From Aquila chrysaetos chrysaetos (Eukaryota; Chordata; Aves; Accipitriformes; Accipitridae), in NCBI RefSeq assembly GCF_900496995.4, contig NC_044004.1:50994224-51058223 (forward strand): a DNA stretch of 64,000 bases. The letters run 5' to 3'. Both the position numbers and the translations under genes were made by a program. Of the stretch, positions 51,001-64,000 are shown piece after piece. The notes beneath the pieces were generated by a model. The model saw only the letters and a program-made list of their open reading frames with translations, searched no databases and had not been told where the DNA came from. How positions within the stretch are numbered: position 1 is the first letter of the stretch; each line of letters opens with the position of its first letter.

Positions 51001-51539
51001 CTTCAGGGAAAGGAGATTCCCTGCACACACCTTCCCGGGGGACGAGGCAGAAGCGGCAGCACAGCGTCCCCGACGAAGCGCCGTCCCCCTTGCCCCCAGA
51101 GCAGGCTACAGTCGCTGCCAGACGCCCGCAGGCCGGGCTGGGGGGTCCCGGAGAGCCGGCGGGTTCCCTCCTCACCGCTGCTCCGCCAGGCCGGTCAGGC
51201 AAACCCTCAGCATCGGGAGCCGGGCCCGGCCCGGCCTGAGCGAGCCACGGCAGCCGCCCGCGGCGGGCGACGCCAGCCTGAAGCCGCCCCTCACGCTGCC
51301 TCGGGCCCGGCCCGCCGCCGGCCGGTGCCGTGGGCTGTTCGGGCGGTACGTGCCCCCCGCACCCGCCCCACGGGCCCGGGGAAAAGCGCCGAGGCCGGGA
51401 GTGGGGGGGGGTTGAAACACGACACGAATACACGCAGGACAAGGGGAGCCACGCCACAGACCGCCGGCGGCGACCCACCGACTGACAGGAGCGCCCGCCC
51501 CACCCCGCACTTCCCATTGGCCGCCCTGCGCCGTCACTC

Positions 51540-51611
51540 CCGCCGGCGGCGGCGGTATCGGGGGGCTGGACTTCCTCGTTGCCGTGGCGGCAGCGGCGGG
51601 GCCGGCGGCAG
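51540..51611 (+). other. HERC3: HERC3 noncoding exon 1 (inferred)
   Basis: A good donor (GGCAG|GTGAGC at 51611/51612) sits in the CpG island and would splice to the acceptor before the first coding exon at 56526. The 5' limit is a guess. HERC3 is known to begin with noncoding sequence in other vertebrates. No transcript evidence is available here. Confidence 0.5.
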
Positions 51612-51663
51612 GTGAGCGGCGGGCAGCGGCGGCGGCCGCCGCCGGGGAAGGGGGGCCTGGGGC

Positions 51664-51678
51664 GGGGGGGGGGGGGGG
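51664..51678 (+). repeat. G15 homopolymer
   Basis: Fifteen G, preceded by further G-runs in the same CpG island. Such DNA can form a G-quadruplex and is prone to sequencing error. Confidence 0.85.
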
Positions 51679-53125
51679 TCGACGGCAGCTGCTTGCCCCG
51701 GGCGCCCTGCTCGGCGCGGTCAGAGCTCCGCCGGGCCGGGCCGGGCCCGAGACCGGACCCGTCGCGCTGGGGTCGGGCCTGGCCCGGCGCGGCGATGCGC
51801 CGGGGGAGGGAGAGCCCAGCTCCCCGTCGGGGCCGCCGGTAGGGTTGCTGCCGGTCCTGGTACCGAAACGGGGTGTGTAGGGAGACGGGGCTCAAGGCAG
51901 CAGCGGCAGCGCGAGTGTGCGCGGAGCCCCGCCGCCGCTCCGCTCGCCGCCCTCCCTGGCGCAGGACGCGCGTCCCCGGGCGGGGCCTCCCCGGGCCGGT
52001 GCGGGGAGCCGGGGGCGGCGGCGGGGCTGCGGCAGGAGCCGGTCGGCGCTGCTGCTGCTGAATCACCCGGCGCGGCTGGCTGCGGGGCGGGCAGCGGGTT
52101 GCTGCCGTGGAGGGACGGGCAGCGGGTGCCCGAGGCCGCTGCTGTCGGTCCCTGGCGCCGGGGGTCGGTGTGACCGCCGGGCCCCGCGGGAAGCGCCCGT
52201 CTGGGGGTGGGAAGCGCGGAAGCCGAGAAGCCTGGGCCTGGGGTGAAGGCAGGGAGGTGTTCTTGCTGGGATTGCAAAATGGGGATGGTGCGGGTCTTGT
52301 TTAGTTTTATTGATTTTGGGTTTTTTGGGGGGTTTTTTCTTGTTTTTTTAGAATGTTTTCTGTGGCGGTACCTCTTGCTGCGGGCATGTGGTTATACAAT
52401 GGAAATGCTTTGTTTCTGCTTTTAACTCATTCACTGTTACGCCTTGCGTTCTCTTGCTCTGTAGCCGGGTCTACATTGGACATTGAGTTGGAGCAAAATG
52501 AAGGCAGAAGGAAGAAAGTGGGCTTGGAGGCTTAGTGTCAGAAAGAAGCAGTAAATTCATTATTGGGCAATGCTGATAAAAGGAGCACATTAGCTAGCTG
52601 AAGTCTCACAAACAACAGGGAAGGAAAAAACTTGTTTATTCATGCCCTGCCAGTTGACGCATCTCTTTGTTCAGAGAACATTCAGCCTTGAGTGTTGCTT
52701 GTTGCAAGCACAATATTTACTTACCTAACTTTCGCAGAAAGGGTACAGTTGTGGTCGCAGCTATGGCTTTAGAATATGTTTGCGCAATTGTGTGAAGAGA
52801 CTGTGTATGTCATGATAGTTATTAAAAAGAAAGAACAGAAAAAAAAGCAATATAAACCACATCCTGGAATGATCTTACATGTAGCATTATTATTTTACCA
52901 AACCACTGGGGTTGTCTTCTCACCAAAGGATATATACTTAGTATGTCAGCTGAGCCTTATTGTAGCAGAGGGTGGATCTTCTACCCACAATAGTTTTCTT
53001 CAAAATATGCCCCACAGTGTGAGGCTTTCCTGTCTCTAGCTGTGCTGTATATATCCTTTGCTGATTTGATGGTGAATTATTCCTGGAATGCAGGGTTTGA
53101 GGATGTTGGGTTATATCCTCCCCTG

Positions 53126-53141
53126 TTTTTTTTTTTTTTTT
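53126..53141 (+). repeat. T16 homopolymer
   Basis: Sixteen T in the inferred HERC3 first intron. Confidence 0.85.
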
Positions 53142-56100
53142 GTTATGTATGGGGAGTCTTTGCAAGTGACCATCTTTACTGCATTGCATCTGCTCTTATC
53201 TCTAAAACATGAATACTAAGCTGGCTGTGCGAACAACAGGAATAAGTGATGTGGTTGGGTACTGCAGCTCTTGTGCTTTTTGTAATCCAATTTTTAAAAA
53301 CACCTTCCCTAAGGGTTTGTCCTCTGAATATAAAAATTTGACTTTTTTAAGGTGTATTGAGCTGAGTGCTAGGAATAACTAGTCACCTTTTAAATTTCAG
53401 TTAAGTGAATATAAACCGTATCTATATTTTTTTTATATACGTGTGTGTATATGTGCAGACACATGTCTCTGTTAGTGCCTGCCCACACTAGAAACTTTAT
53501 ATAATTGTTTTAGTATAAGGAGGGTATGCAGCTTGTAGAGGTAGTTTGCAGTGTAACATGCATTTTTAATTCCTCCACTAATGTCAGAGAAGAGTAACTG
53601 CCTTAACCAGATTGGAAACGGAGCATGAAATTGTCATTTGAAGCCTTGTTATGTTTCAGGACACAGCTCCTACTTGTACACATGATGTATTAGGACTTGC
53701 AGCAGCTTTTCGGGGGGGGGGTGGGTGGGAACAGAACATCAAACCAGTTGTGGTTTTAAAAATGTGCTATGTCTTCAAAATAAGTAAATAAAAAATGTGG
53801 CTCACCAGGCCATTGGAATATATGTTTAGCTGTGCCTGTATGCTCAGATGGAAAGAGGCTATGTTGGTTTTCACTCTTGAGTGGGAAGTGCTGTTCTGTC
53901 CCCTTGGAATAGGGCTGCACAGGGATTTCTCAGCAAAATGTTTGGAGGATGGGAGGTGGGATTCAAGGGAGGTGCTTTAAAAAGACTAACCAGAAATCTA
54001 GTTGAGACCAGATTTTCTAAACAGTCTGGCACGGGCTCATTGTCAGTCATAGGGATTGTTAAACTTCAGGGTGCTTCAGAAAATCTGGCCGCTAGCATGA
54101 ATGAGGGTTGAACTCCTCTGAAATATCACCCTAGTGTGCATGTGAATTACTGGGAGTCTGAACTCTTCTTGTTTTAAATAGTGCCTTACCTGGAGGAAAA
54201 ACCATCTCTTACCAATCACTTTGCATCCCCCTGCCCATTACAGCAACTTCTTGTGTGGAATATGAACACAAGGAAAGTAATTAAAGTATTTTTAGCATTT
54301 TAAATGAAATTAGCACTAGGAAAGATGACTGTAGTCTATAGGGAGCAGACTGTTCAGGAACCCTTTTAGAAAGATATCCCAAATTAATATTTAGCTCATG
54401 TTGTACAATGTCATTGTAGTTCAAGTTGTACAGTGGGGAAATCTTTCCAGCTGAGAGGCAACAGCCACTTGTGCTAGCAGGGAATGTGATCTTTGGATCT
54501 TCAGGTTTGCTGCTATTGTGCTGCTTTTATCTTTGTAACAAGGTAATTCCCGAGGCTGAGAGAAATGGCAGTCCCAGATTTCTGCTGTTTCAGATGTCAG
54601 GTTTGAAATGATCCCCTGCCTTAGTGTTGCCACCTTCAGGGTGTTGCTTATGCTGGTTTTTTTTTCGAGACAGAGCACGAAGTTCACTAAATATAGCAGT
54701 TGTGTCATTTAAAGCACATGCACGCACTTCAATTTTACTGTGTCCCACGGCATTCCTATTCTTAGCATAGGAAATAGTGTAGCTAGGGTAGAGGGCATCT
54801 TCCATCAGGCTTTTGTGCTGAGGGCAGTCAAGTACAGAGTGTACACGGCGACTGATTTAACAACTGGACAGAGTCTTGTAACCTGCTTTTTCTTCTGGGT
54901 GCTTTGGAGCTGGTCAGTGATAAGCATATGTGTGGATGTGAGTGAACTGAGTTATGCTATAAAGGAGCAAAGGCTGTTAGAGATAAATGGGATTCATAGC
55001 ATGCTTTAGAGCACCTAGTAAGAGATTGTAGTAAACAGTTTGTGGTAGGAAATTGCACCACTGATGAGCTACAACTGGAAAATCCAATCCTCTCCCTCCC
55101 CCATCCAGCTCAGCCCTGCCTCAGTGGAAGGGACCACACCTGATTGTGTGACCGCAGCTGACAGGCAAGGATAGTGGGGTACGAGATGAACACCTGTTGC
55201 GTGGGGCTTAGATTAGGAAAGGCTTTATTGCTAATACCTAGGGCTTGAATTAGCACCAGGCTTTGGAAACAAACCGAATGCATGTGTTTCCTATCTGCTC
55301 GGAGTGGGAGAAGGAATCTCGTTTCCTTGCGGAATCTCTGGTGCTTCAAGGGTTACCTTTTGCTTTTCAGTGCTGTGCTGAGGTAGTAAATGCTGCTGCT
55401 GTAAATTGCCTTGGCTTAAAACTTGGCATGGTGAGTCATAAGACTTGATGTCTTGGATCTTTCATTTTCTTCTCTTCTTTCCTCTTCCCTTGACAAAAAA
55501 AAAGCTTTAATTGCTTTCTGGTTCAAGCACAGGAGTTCTCAATGTCTTACTAGTATAGCATGTTTAACAAATAACCCAAACCTATTGAGATTAGGAGTGA
55601 CAAGGGAGTGTTACTAAAATCTTTCACATGCTTCTTCTGGAATGAGCTGCTTCCATCCCCCCAGCTTTTATGTGTTAGCATCCTGTTGTCATTATCAAGT
55701 TCAGGCTGAGTAATTCCTTGGGCCTCTTATATTGCTGTGTGTTTTTCCCTTCCCATGTTACCCCACTCTCTGAAATCCTTGACTTTCACTGAGCACAGCA
55801 CAAAAGATAACACCTGACTGCTGGCGAGTTGCATCAATGTTATCTGTCCATTGCTGTTGGGGCCAAGCTGTCAGTATGCTGCTCAATGTGAACTGCTGTG
55901 TCTTGGGGAAATTCTTGCTGCAGTTTAGGGATGTGTGCATGTGTATGTGCACGTACTTGGGTTGCAAGAATGTGCTCAGTTGAGCAAAATACTTCTTAAT
56001 CTGGATTTATCAGAAATAATACAGTTCTGCATTGGCTGGTACACCACAAATACCTATGCCAGTCTGTTCAGAACTAATTTGACCACCTTTGAGATAATTT

Positions 56101-56557
56101 TTAAAGATTTCTTTAAGCAGTAGTCCCAAATATGACACTATAACTGTAAAAGTTCAGCTTTGGACCCATTAGTCTAAAAAAAAAAAAAAGCATTACAATT
56201 GGTTTGCGGAGTTTGGTTTTCGAAGCAGGGTGGTCTTGCTGAAATAAAAGCTCAGGTCTGCTGCGTTTCAGAATGCTTCTACCACGTTAAAGATGGAGAT
56301 GGCCAAGGTATGAAGGTGCTGACTCGGTACCTGAGCTATCTCAATTCCTCTTTGTCTGTGTAATGGTGGAAATCCCTTTTTACCATCAGTCCACAAGCCT
56401 GACAGTCATGCAGGAAATGCCTTTTTTGGTTGTTTCCACCTCCTGCTCTGAGCAGCTTATCTCTGTAGGATCACTTGGTGAGTACTTGCTTCACTTGTAC
56501 TCCTTCCCCTGTTTCCCTTGCTCAGGAAGGATACATGACTTGCTGAAAAGAGAGAAA

Positions 56558-56783
56558 ATGCTATGCTGGGGATACTCGTCTTTTGGACAACCTGGGATAG
56601 GTAGCAACCTCCAGGTCATCATTCCTGAGCCACAAGTATATGGATTCATTCATGACAGAAATGTCAAGGAGGTGGCATGTGGAGGAAACCACTCTGTGTT
56701 CCTGTTGGAAGATGGGGAAGTGTATACCTGTGGCTTGAACACCAAAGGCCAACTGGGGCATGACTGTGAAGGAAGCAAGCCAG
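56558..56783 (+). CDS. HERC3: HERC3 E3 ligase, first coding exon (3' partial)
   Basis: Encodes the first 75 residues of HERC3, a small HERC ligase with an N-terminal RCC1-like propeller. The peptide starts MLCWGYSSFGQPGI and contains VKEVACGGNHSVFLLEDGEV and TCGLNTKGQLGH, almost identical to human HERC3 and clearly different from the HERC5/6-like gene upstream. The exon begins at 56526 after an acceptor, so 32 nt of 5' UTR precede the ATG. It ends at a phase-1 GTAAGT donor (56784) within the codon that follows Pro75. The next exon, expected to encode the ACGESHS blade, was not found before the end of the window, so the rest of the gene lies to the right. Confidence 0.95.
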
Positions 56784-59700
56784 GTAAGTCAGTTTTTTAT
56801 ATGTACTTCAAACTGTCTTGAGGCTAGCGGGCTGAGAAGATCATGGAAGCTGCTTTGTGTTGATTGCTCAGGAGCTGGAGCCGCTAACAGCTGCAGATCA
56901 TATGTAATAGCTGAATAATATTTGCTGGCTCTGGAAAGCTAAAGCTGAGCAGCATGGGTGGGGAGACAGGTCTGCATAGTTTGTCTGGGAAATGTATCAA
57001 AACAGAGGCAAGCGCAGATGGTCTCAGGGCAGATTTTGTTATTTGGCATTATGTTGCCTTTTTATAAATGGGAAGAGAGGGCTGTGAGTCACAAGTGTCT
57101 TCTGCTTTGTCTTTCCAATTGTACCGCATCCTTATGCCTACTCTTGTTCAATTATTGGGAATTTTATCATTTACCTCAAAGAGAATAGATCTGTATTGAG
57201 TATAGTTGTGGAGAACAAACTTACTTTTGGCCAAGAGAGTTTATAAACTTTGTTTTCCCCTCTTGGAAATACCTTGCTGACTTGTGCCTTTTCCCCTCTG
57301 TGCTTTCTTAATCTAGAAGGTCATTGTAGCCTTGTGTTCCCCGGACTCAGACTATGTTTTCTTCATTGTGTTCTAACAGGCAGAACCTGTGTGTGCAGAA
57401 CCACAGGCAGCTAATGCCTCTCCTTTCCAGGGTGAGGGAGTGGTTTAATTGTGTATTGTTATTCTGAGAAACCCTGTAGCCTTTCTTACGGGCTTTCTTC
57501 TGAATGTTGGCCTTCCAAATCACTTTCCATTAACTTCTTGGTTTTGACATGTGGTAAAGATACAGGTATTTCTGTTCCATAATAAAATAAAAATCCCTCT
57601 GTGTGTAATTAGAGCAGTAAGACACCATCATTCCTCAAACTGCAGGCTACCCTCTGTAGGACTTGGGGCTTCTGTAGCATACCTTATTATTGCATGACAG
57701 AGATGTGAGATGTGTACAAAATACCCAGTTTCCCATGTAGTATGTGCAAATCTGACCTGACTGATTCCACTACTCCTTTTTTCTGTCAGTGTGTCTCTTG
57801 TCTCTTTCTTTCAAACATGAGGTGATAGATGTGGGATGCTGGATTTCCATGATGCTGGATTAGAGGAGTTGACCTTGAATCTGGCCTCTCTTGCTTTTCC
57901 TAAAAGTGGTTTCCAGATGATTACTAAAAGAGGTTGGGATTATCAGAAGTGCTTAAGTAGTCTCTGTGCACAACCACTGTTCATCTTCTGAGGACTTGTA
58001 AACCTAGGCCCTTGAATTAATGAGATGCTTAGTAAAAGGAAGCCAAGCCTAGTGAATATTCCACCTGACCTGATGAGGGTAGTTTGTCCTGCAAGTCCCC
58101 TGATTAGCTGTGTGGCTTTAGTGCAGAGGCCCCAGAAGTTCAGTACTATTCTGAGTGCTGTAAAGTTGTATACTGAGAAACATCTTTGGGCTAGCCTGCT
58201 CTTTGCCCATAAAATAAAGCAAGCATAAGATGATAATGAAAATGGAGGCTTCACAGCAAGTAGAAGGATCAGAGCTGGAAGTAGATTTCATGAATCCTGA
58301 ATGTTGAAGTGTAGACTTCTAGAAACTAGGTAATCCTGCCTTCTAGGGCTCTAGAAAAGGGACAGTCTGAGATTTGGAAATAGAAATAAAAAGTTCTTTG
58401 GGTTTGATCCCAAGTGCCCTTCTACCCTTTAAATTAAGGGACTGTTACCAAGATGTGACACCAACTTGCAGTTATGAAAAAGGTTCTGCAGTGCTGCTCT
58501 CTGAGGAGCCTGTGACCATCCTTAAGAAACCATGTTTCTCTACTGACACAGCACTACTGGCTGTGCCTGCAATGGGGTTTCTGCTGGCTGGGGCAGGTGG
58601 GAGGGGTGTGTTGTAAAGTAAGGAACAGCTGCTCTTTTTAGCTCATGGTGAACAGCCACAGCAGTCATTACAATAACAGTAAACTAGTGGAGAGTCCCAT
58701 CCAACATGCTGCTTTGTGTGGGTCTGCTTTGGCTTGCAGCAATGGGAACTGAATTTCTTAGTTCTCCTTTGGAAATAGGAATAAGAAGAACCAAGGCCTC
58801 CTCTTTTACCCCTACCTCCCCTGCATGGGATAAAGATGACCTTACACCTTCTGTATAGAAAGGTATGTCAAAGATCATCTTTCATATTCCGTTAGTTGTG
58901 GACCTATGAATAAAGCCATGTCTGATAGGAAGTGAAGATATATGCGTGGAGCATAGGGTCCTGAGCTGTTAAAGATGATGGGGAGAAGGCTGCCAGCAGG
59001 TGTTTGAGGGAGAAAATGGGACAAATGCCTGGAACTGGGAGCCTTGCAGCTGTGTCTCTTCACACTGCCCTATCCAGCAGAGGCTGGGCTGAGGCCTCTT
59101 GGTTTTATTGCCTTATGGCTTGATTCTGCCTAGCCTGTGAGGGCAGCTGAAAGTGGCGGACCTCTGCCCAGCTCTGGAAGTGAGCTGCTGCTTCTCCTGG
59201 GGGAGGCTGTGACACAAGACTGATTGTCCCTTCCAGGCAGCCTCTGGAGAGCCCCCTCTGGACTTCAGAAATGCTTACCATGGTCTGCAGAGTGGCTTGG
59301 TTGTGGTTGAGAGTAACATCATGACATGAAAATAGGCAGGGGGTCTTGAAACCTTTTGAAGGATGTATAAAAATGCTGGATGACTTCAGAGGGGTGGAAT
59401 TATCTCCTTCCTGCTGCCCAGGTCTGTGCTTGTAAGAGGAAACTCCCTTTTACCGCTCTCACTTTTTTTCTGTGTGTGTACGTGAGGCTTATGCTGCCAG
59501 CATGCTAAAAAGCTTCAATTAGTGTTTTCAGAATGTGTGATAATGTTGTTTATCCAGACGTGGTTATTTCCCAGGATGATGTCTGCTTGTGAATAAAATT
59601 CTGGGATTTTGCAATGCACTGAACATGGATCTAACCCTGTTCTCCTTGAAAAGCTTGCAAGTTTTTCTAATGGTTTCCAGTGGGAGAAGAGTTGTTATAT

Positions 59701-62700
59701 TTGCAGTGAGAGCTTTTGAAGACTTTTTTCCTCCCTTTCTTCCCTTACTATGTATTCCAGATAATTATTTTTTCTCTTGTTCTGCTGCCCATTTACATGT
59801 ATCTGTAGTAGTAGGATTCAATTTTGCTTCTAATTCATGCTACTCACAAAAATGTCAAACAGTGGCATAGAAGTGTGTTTCAGTAATTCCTCTTAGAGGA
59901 GTCCTTTGGAGGGCACCTTTTGAAATGAAAGAAATTTGTTAATTAAAAAGCTGTGTTTACTGTCATATCAGCTGAGCTTTGTGGATGTAATACAGAGACA
60001 GGATAGTGACTGTCAAAGTGATTCTTGTGCCTCTCCACTCTAGGGAACAGAAGTTACTGGGGGAGTACATGTCACTGTATGAGTCAATAGAGGTTTATTT
60101 TCTGGAAGTGCTCTTTCCTTGCATTTTACACTGTGGTCGTAAAATTCATATTTAAGATATTTATCCTAGCTAAAAGAACATTCCTTTTGACTAAAAGCTA
60201 GCAGCCTTTGATTGTTTCCAACTCCCCACTTCTGAGCTAGGGTAATACTCCCATTCCTATGGGCTCCACCAAGAGCCATCTCCCCACGTTGTCATGCTAT
60301 TTACTGTTTCATTCCTTCTTTGAAAGGTGGTTAGCAAGCTACCTGAGGAGTCCATCCCTCTCAGGGATGGATACCTGGCTTGTAATATTGAAATGATTGT
60401 TTTTCCTCACCTTCCCCCACCCCCGAAACAGTCTGTTGTTTGTGTCTCTGCAATCACTTGGCAGGAATGCAGAGGGGGAGACACTGTCTCAGTGTTCTCA
60501 CCACAACCATATTTAATAAAATAGGACATGACCTGTCCTAATTTTCACTGGTGTTGTTACGCACTTGGAGCCCCCAGAGCCTCAGATAATACCTTAGGAG
60601 AAGTAACTCAGTGATCTTAGTTGTGAAGTATTGAGCCCACTGCAGGTTTCCACGCTTGGGTCCGTAAGTGTCCAAATGTAGCACTGCTTGGCAGCCTGTG
60701 AGCTCTAAACAACCAGCAGCTGTGTGGGCTGTACACACCACCTAAGTTCAGCCAAGCATGTTTCTGTACTGGAACCAGAAGGTCCAAAACTAAAGCTCCT
60801 GCTGGAGAGGGTCCCACCATCAAAAGGAAGAGTGATGAAGCCATCCTCATCTCCACAGGAAATCCCTTTGATTCATGAGCCCATCACTTTGCTATAAGCT
60901 TGCTCGCCAGGATGAACTGTGACTGGCCATTATCCAGAGCAGCTGAGCTCTTGAAACTGGTCACAAACTCACCAGCCTGCCCTTCTTCCAAAGCTGGTCT
61001 CTGCATGCTGCCGAACACTCCAGGGGACAACATGAGTCTGACAAAATGATAAATGTGGGCAATAGGGGAAGCTAGGGCATCCTTAACCGAGACTGTGTTT
61101 TCCTACTTGCAGGCATGACTGAGCTAATTTTTTCCCTGGGAAAGCAGTATTTGCCACAATGTCTCATTTGCTCTGGAAATGTTACTGTGAGCTGCCCCTG
61201 AGCCATTGGAGCACCTTTGGGAGGTGACAGAAGATTCCAGTGATCAAAGATCAGCATCAGGAGCTGGAGAAGGCAGTAGTGCAACTGGAGGGAAAAAGGG
61301 CACTGAGGTATCGGGAGGCTGTGGCAAGGACTACATAGCGAGGGCTTCACTTACTGGGATGCAGAGAGGACATCCAATGGGTTTAGAAATCCAGAGTGGT
61401 TGCTTCAGTCCCCACAGATTCCATCTTAAGTTTAATTTGGCAACACAAACCTGACCTTGCTCTATGTGCCATCCCAGGGGACTAATAAATGCCAGCTTGT
61501 TTTGAAAGGCTGCCCTGTATCACTGAAAGCCTTCAGTGACTGCACTGCTCACCCAAGAAGCAGAGTACAGCCTCACCTGGACTCGCTGGATGACCACAGA
61601 CAGAAAAAAACATGCATGTCTTGGAGCTGAAGATCTATGTCTTTAGAAATGTATGCATATGGCCTATCTTGCCATAATATGTTCCGAAGACCCTGTCAGT
61701 CACAGCTTGCCTGTGAAGTCATGAAAAAATGTAAATGTGAAACAGTTTAAGTTTTACATGCTCACACACATCTCTTCCAGAGATGGAAAAAAAGCCAGCC
61801 TTCCCGTGGGGGCACAGACTGCCCAGGGAGTCCAACAAGGGTCCCAGTTCACTGTCAGGCTTGCCAAGCCACCAAATGTACCATCTCCCTGCTAACATGG
61901 GTAGTATTATCAAAAACATCGGACAATTACTTCTTTGTTGACCTCCCACCCCTTCCTCACATCAAAATATGAGGGGTTTTAGTGGTTGGTATACATTTGT
62001 TTTAATTTCCAGAGCATCACGACACCATTATTCATTCCTTGGAAGAGATGCAGTACTGCTTTGGAATGAAGGGTGAAGTTTATTCTTAGTATTGTCTTCA
62101 GTAACTGATGGATAAAACCAGTCAAATAGAGCTTAATAGGCACAATTATGTACAAAGCTAAGCAGAACAAAACCCTGAAAGCAACAGGGAAGGGCTGAAG
62201 GAGTTATGCAATACAGTGTTTTTAACATGTCATAAAACTTTCAAAAAACAAACCAAACTCCCCAATTTCCAAGAAGTACATGCTGACTGAGTCTTTTATT
62301 TCTGAAGCCATCAGCTGTCTCAAAACAGCAACAATGCTTGCAAGTAATTTATCAGTTCTTTGTATCTGGTGGAGTTCCGATTTTCATTGCTCTATTCTGT
62401 CTGCTTTAACTCATGGATCTCAGCATAAACAGACATATCAAGGTTTGACTACTTTTGGTCTTAACCTTGTTAGCTCTCTTCATAAAATATGCGTTGGACC
62501 AAAGAATGAGGTCCAGGCAAGAGGCCTTCAGGACAGCCCTTCTCTGAATGGTGACAGGCCTGGTTCCCAGGAGTGCTCTTGTGTTTTCTTGCCTGTCTGT
62601 GGTTCACAGGGACACTCCAGCAAAAGTTGAAGACAGGTGCTATATGTTTCTGTAACTCAGCTTTCTGACAGTGCATTTAGCTTGAAGGTTTGGAAATGGC

Positions 62701-64000
62701 AGTAAAGCTGGGCCAAGGATGAAACCCCTTGAAAAACTCACCTTCAGTCCATAGCTTCACTATTTATAAAACAGGGCTTATACTTTGTCCCCACAGTGTT
62801 GGGAAGCTCTACAAGATCTTCAGTGTCTGCAACTGCAGGAAGCACAAAGCGCTCAGTTATATGGCACTGATTAGAATGCACAGGCAATGAATGATTAATT
62901 AGCTTTCCTACTCCTAGTAAGTTTGTCAGAGAGTTGGTACACCTCTTTATGTATAGCTTCCAGCTGCTCGCAAGACAGGCATTTGCTAGAGGACATGGCA
63001 GAATCCTTCAGCCATATGTGTGCCAGGATGTACGCGAACAGCACCAGATGGCTTCTACTGTCTGAAAACGACGTAGAGAAGCTATCAGCTCTGAGGTTAC
63101 ACCTTCAGTGGCAAAATCTGGATTTCTTCACTGGTAAGAAGAAGCTGTGGCTTGGAAGAGTTTCAAGTGATTTCAGCATGCTTGGACACCTGGCCAAAAC
63201 TCATTGCCTCCCCAGCTTGACAATAAGCAACTCGGAACATTTGCTCATCTTGGTTGTTGCTGTCTGCTGGGAAAGTGCTCACAGACTCCCTAAGATAGGT
63301 GTCTTACTAGCTTGCCTGGATAAGAAAGAGATAGTGGTAGAAACACGGGAAGGGAGAAACAACTGTTGGCAAGAAATTCCTCTGGGTTAAATGCTAGCAG
63401 CTGGCAAGTCTGAGGACAGATGAGCGGATTTCTTTGCATTGCCATGCTTGTTAATATAGTCCACATCCACACTGAGGATGCCTGAGCATAGTGCGACCAA
63501 CATCTAAAAATCAGAAGTGTGAGATACAACATTTTAATGCACAAGGCAGCTGAATATTTAATCAGACACCAATAGCAACCTAAACTTCACCCATATGGTC
63601 TTTCTGTTCTCTGCGTACTGAAAAGCCTTAATTCTTACAGGAAGGGAGCTGAGTTCTCTCCTTTTGGAGATGAATTACGCCTACACATTAAACTATCTAA
63701 CAAGGTGACACTAACAGCATTAGCACTTACGGAAGCCTGATTTAACAGCGAAAAACGCCATGAAAAACCTGTTACTGCCTTCAACGGTACTATAAGAAAA
63801 TGAGAAAAACACTATGGCCCAAACTTATCAGTCACCAGCATTTCATTAAACCACAGTACAAAAAGCAAGTAAACAACAGTGGATCACCAAACTCCCTGAC
63901 AGGAGTTTTTATACCTTAAGTAGGAAACTTCAGCTGACTGCTGATTCCCCAGTCTCCACTGGCACATCCTGGAGATGTTTCTGCATATGGACATCCTGGC
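56784..64000 (+). other. HERC3: HERC3 intron after the first coding exon (3' end outside the window)
   Basis: About 7.2 kb with no further HERC3 coding exon recognised and no clear transposon. One stretch at 62895-63061 could be an exon of an unknown minus-strand transcript; see findings. Otherwise nothing is supported. Confidence 0.65.

Larger units (their letters stand above)
51000..52230 (+). promoter_or_regulatory. HERC3: HERC3 CpG-island promoter
   Basis: A ~1.2 kb GC-rich, CpG-dense block with several GC boxes surrounds the inferred noncoding first exon. It holds a run of 15 G at 51664-51678. No TATA box was seen. A 383-codon open frame on the minus strand here is compositional. Confidence 0.7.
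51612..56525 (+). other. HERC3: HERC3 first intron (inferred)
   Basis: About 4.9 kb from the inferred donor to the TTTCCCTTGCTCAG acceptor. Simple repeats include G15 at 51664-51678 and T16 at 53126-53141. No transposon or nested gene recognised. Confidence 0.5.

Noticed and set aside
50915..52066. 383-codon open frame on the minus strand over the HERC3 CpG island
   Set aside because: Pro/Arg/Gly/Ala-rich translation from GC-rich promoter DNA, with no domain. The plus strand holds the likely HERC3 first exon.
62923..63390. 155-codon plus-strand open frame in the HERC3 intron
   Set aside because: No similarity to HERC3 or any family I know, and it runs through apparent splice signals. The opposite strand looks slightly more protein-like and is reported as uncertain.
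56784..64000. Further HERC3 coding exons
   Set aside because: No stretch in any frame resembles the next HERC3 RCC1 blade (ACGESHS, SWGAGSDGQLG), so the exons are taken to lie beyond the window.

Overview
The window is vertebrate nuclear DNA, most probably from a bird. Genes are split into many GT-AG exons and CpG-island promoters are present. A 5'-truncated CR1 LINE carries the usual avian 3' end, and a POLR2B intron holds a solo LTR of a type common in bird genomes. No bacterial, CRISPR or phage feature was seen. Exon models below were built by hand from reading-frame continuity, splice sites and similarity to known vertebrate families; every junction of the multi-exon models was checked for phase.

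Layout from left to right. (1) The last eight coding exons of POLR2B (+, 877-5441). (2) The complete five-exon IGFBP7 (-, 24281-5753), tail to tail with POLR2B; the two stop codons are about 310 bp apart and the polyadenylation signals interlock. (3) A 3 kb divergent intergenic stretch between two CpG islands. (4) A complete 23-exon small-HERC ubiquitin-ligase gene of the HERC5/HERC6 type (+, 27256-46257, 945 codons). (5) Inside its intron 16, on the opposite strand, the two-exon PYURF gene and the PIGY reading frame that follows it on the same exon (-, 41689-40895). The PYURF CpG island also covers HECT exons 17 and 18 of the host. (6) About 5 kb of intergenic DNA. (7) The CpG-island promoter, noncoding first exon and first coding exon of HERC3 (+), which runs out of the window.

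The genes serve different processes: transcription (POLR2B), a secreted IGF/activin-binding matrix protein (IGFBP7), ubiquitin-like or ubiquitin ligation (HERC genes), mitochondrial methyltransferase support (PYURF) and the first step of GPI-anchor synthesis (PIGY). The most notable feature is the arrangement: a bicistronic PYURF-PIGY unit nested antisense in a HERC ligase gene, with a promoter overlapping exons that encode the HECT domain. A POLR2B-IGFBP7 block also sits directly next to the HERC block; in human these lie at 4q12 and 4q22.
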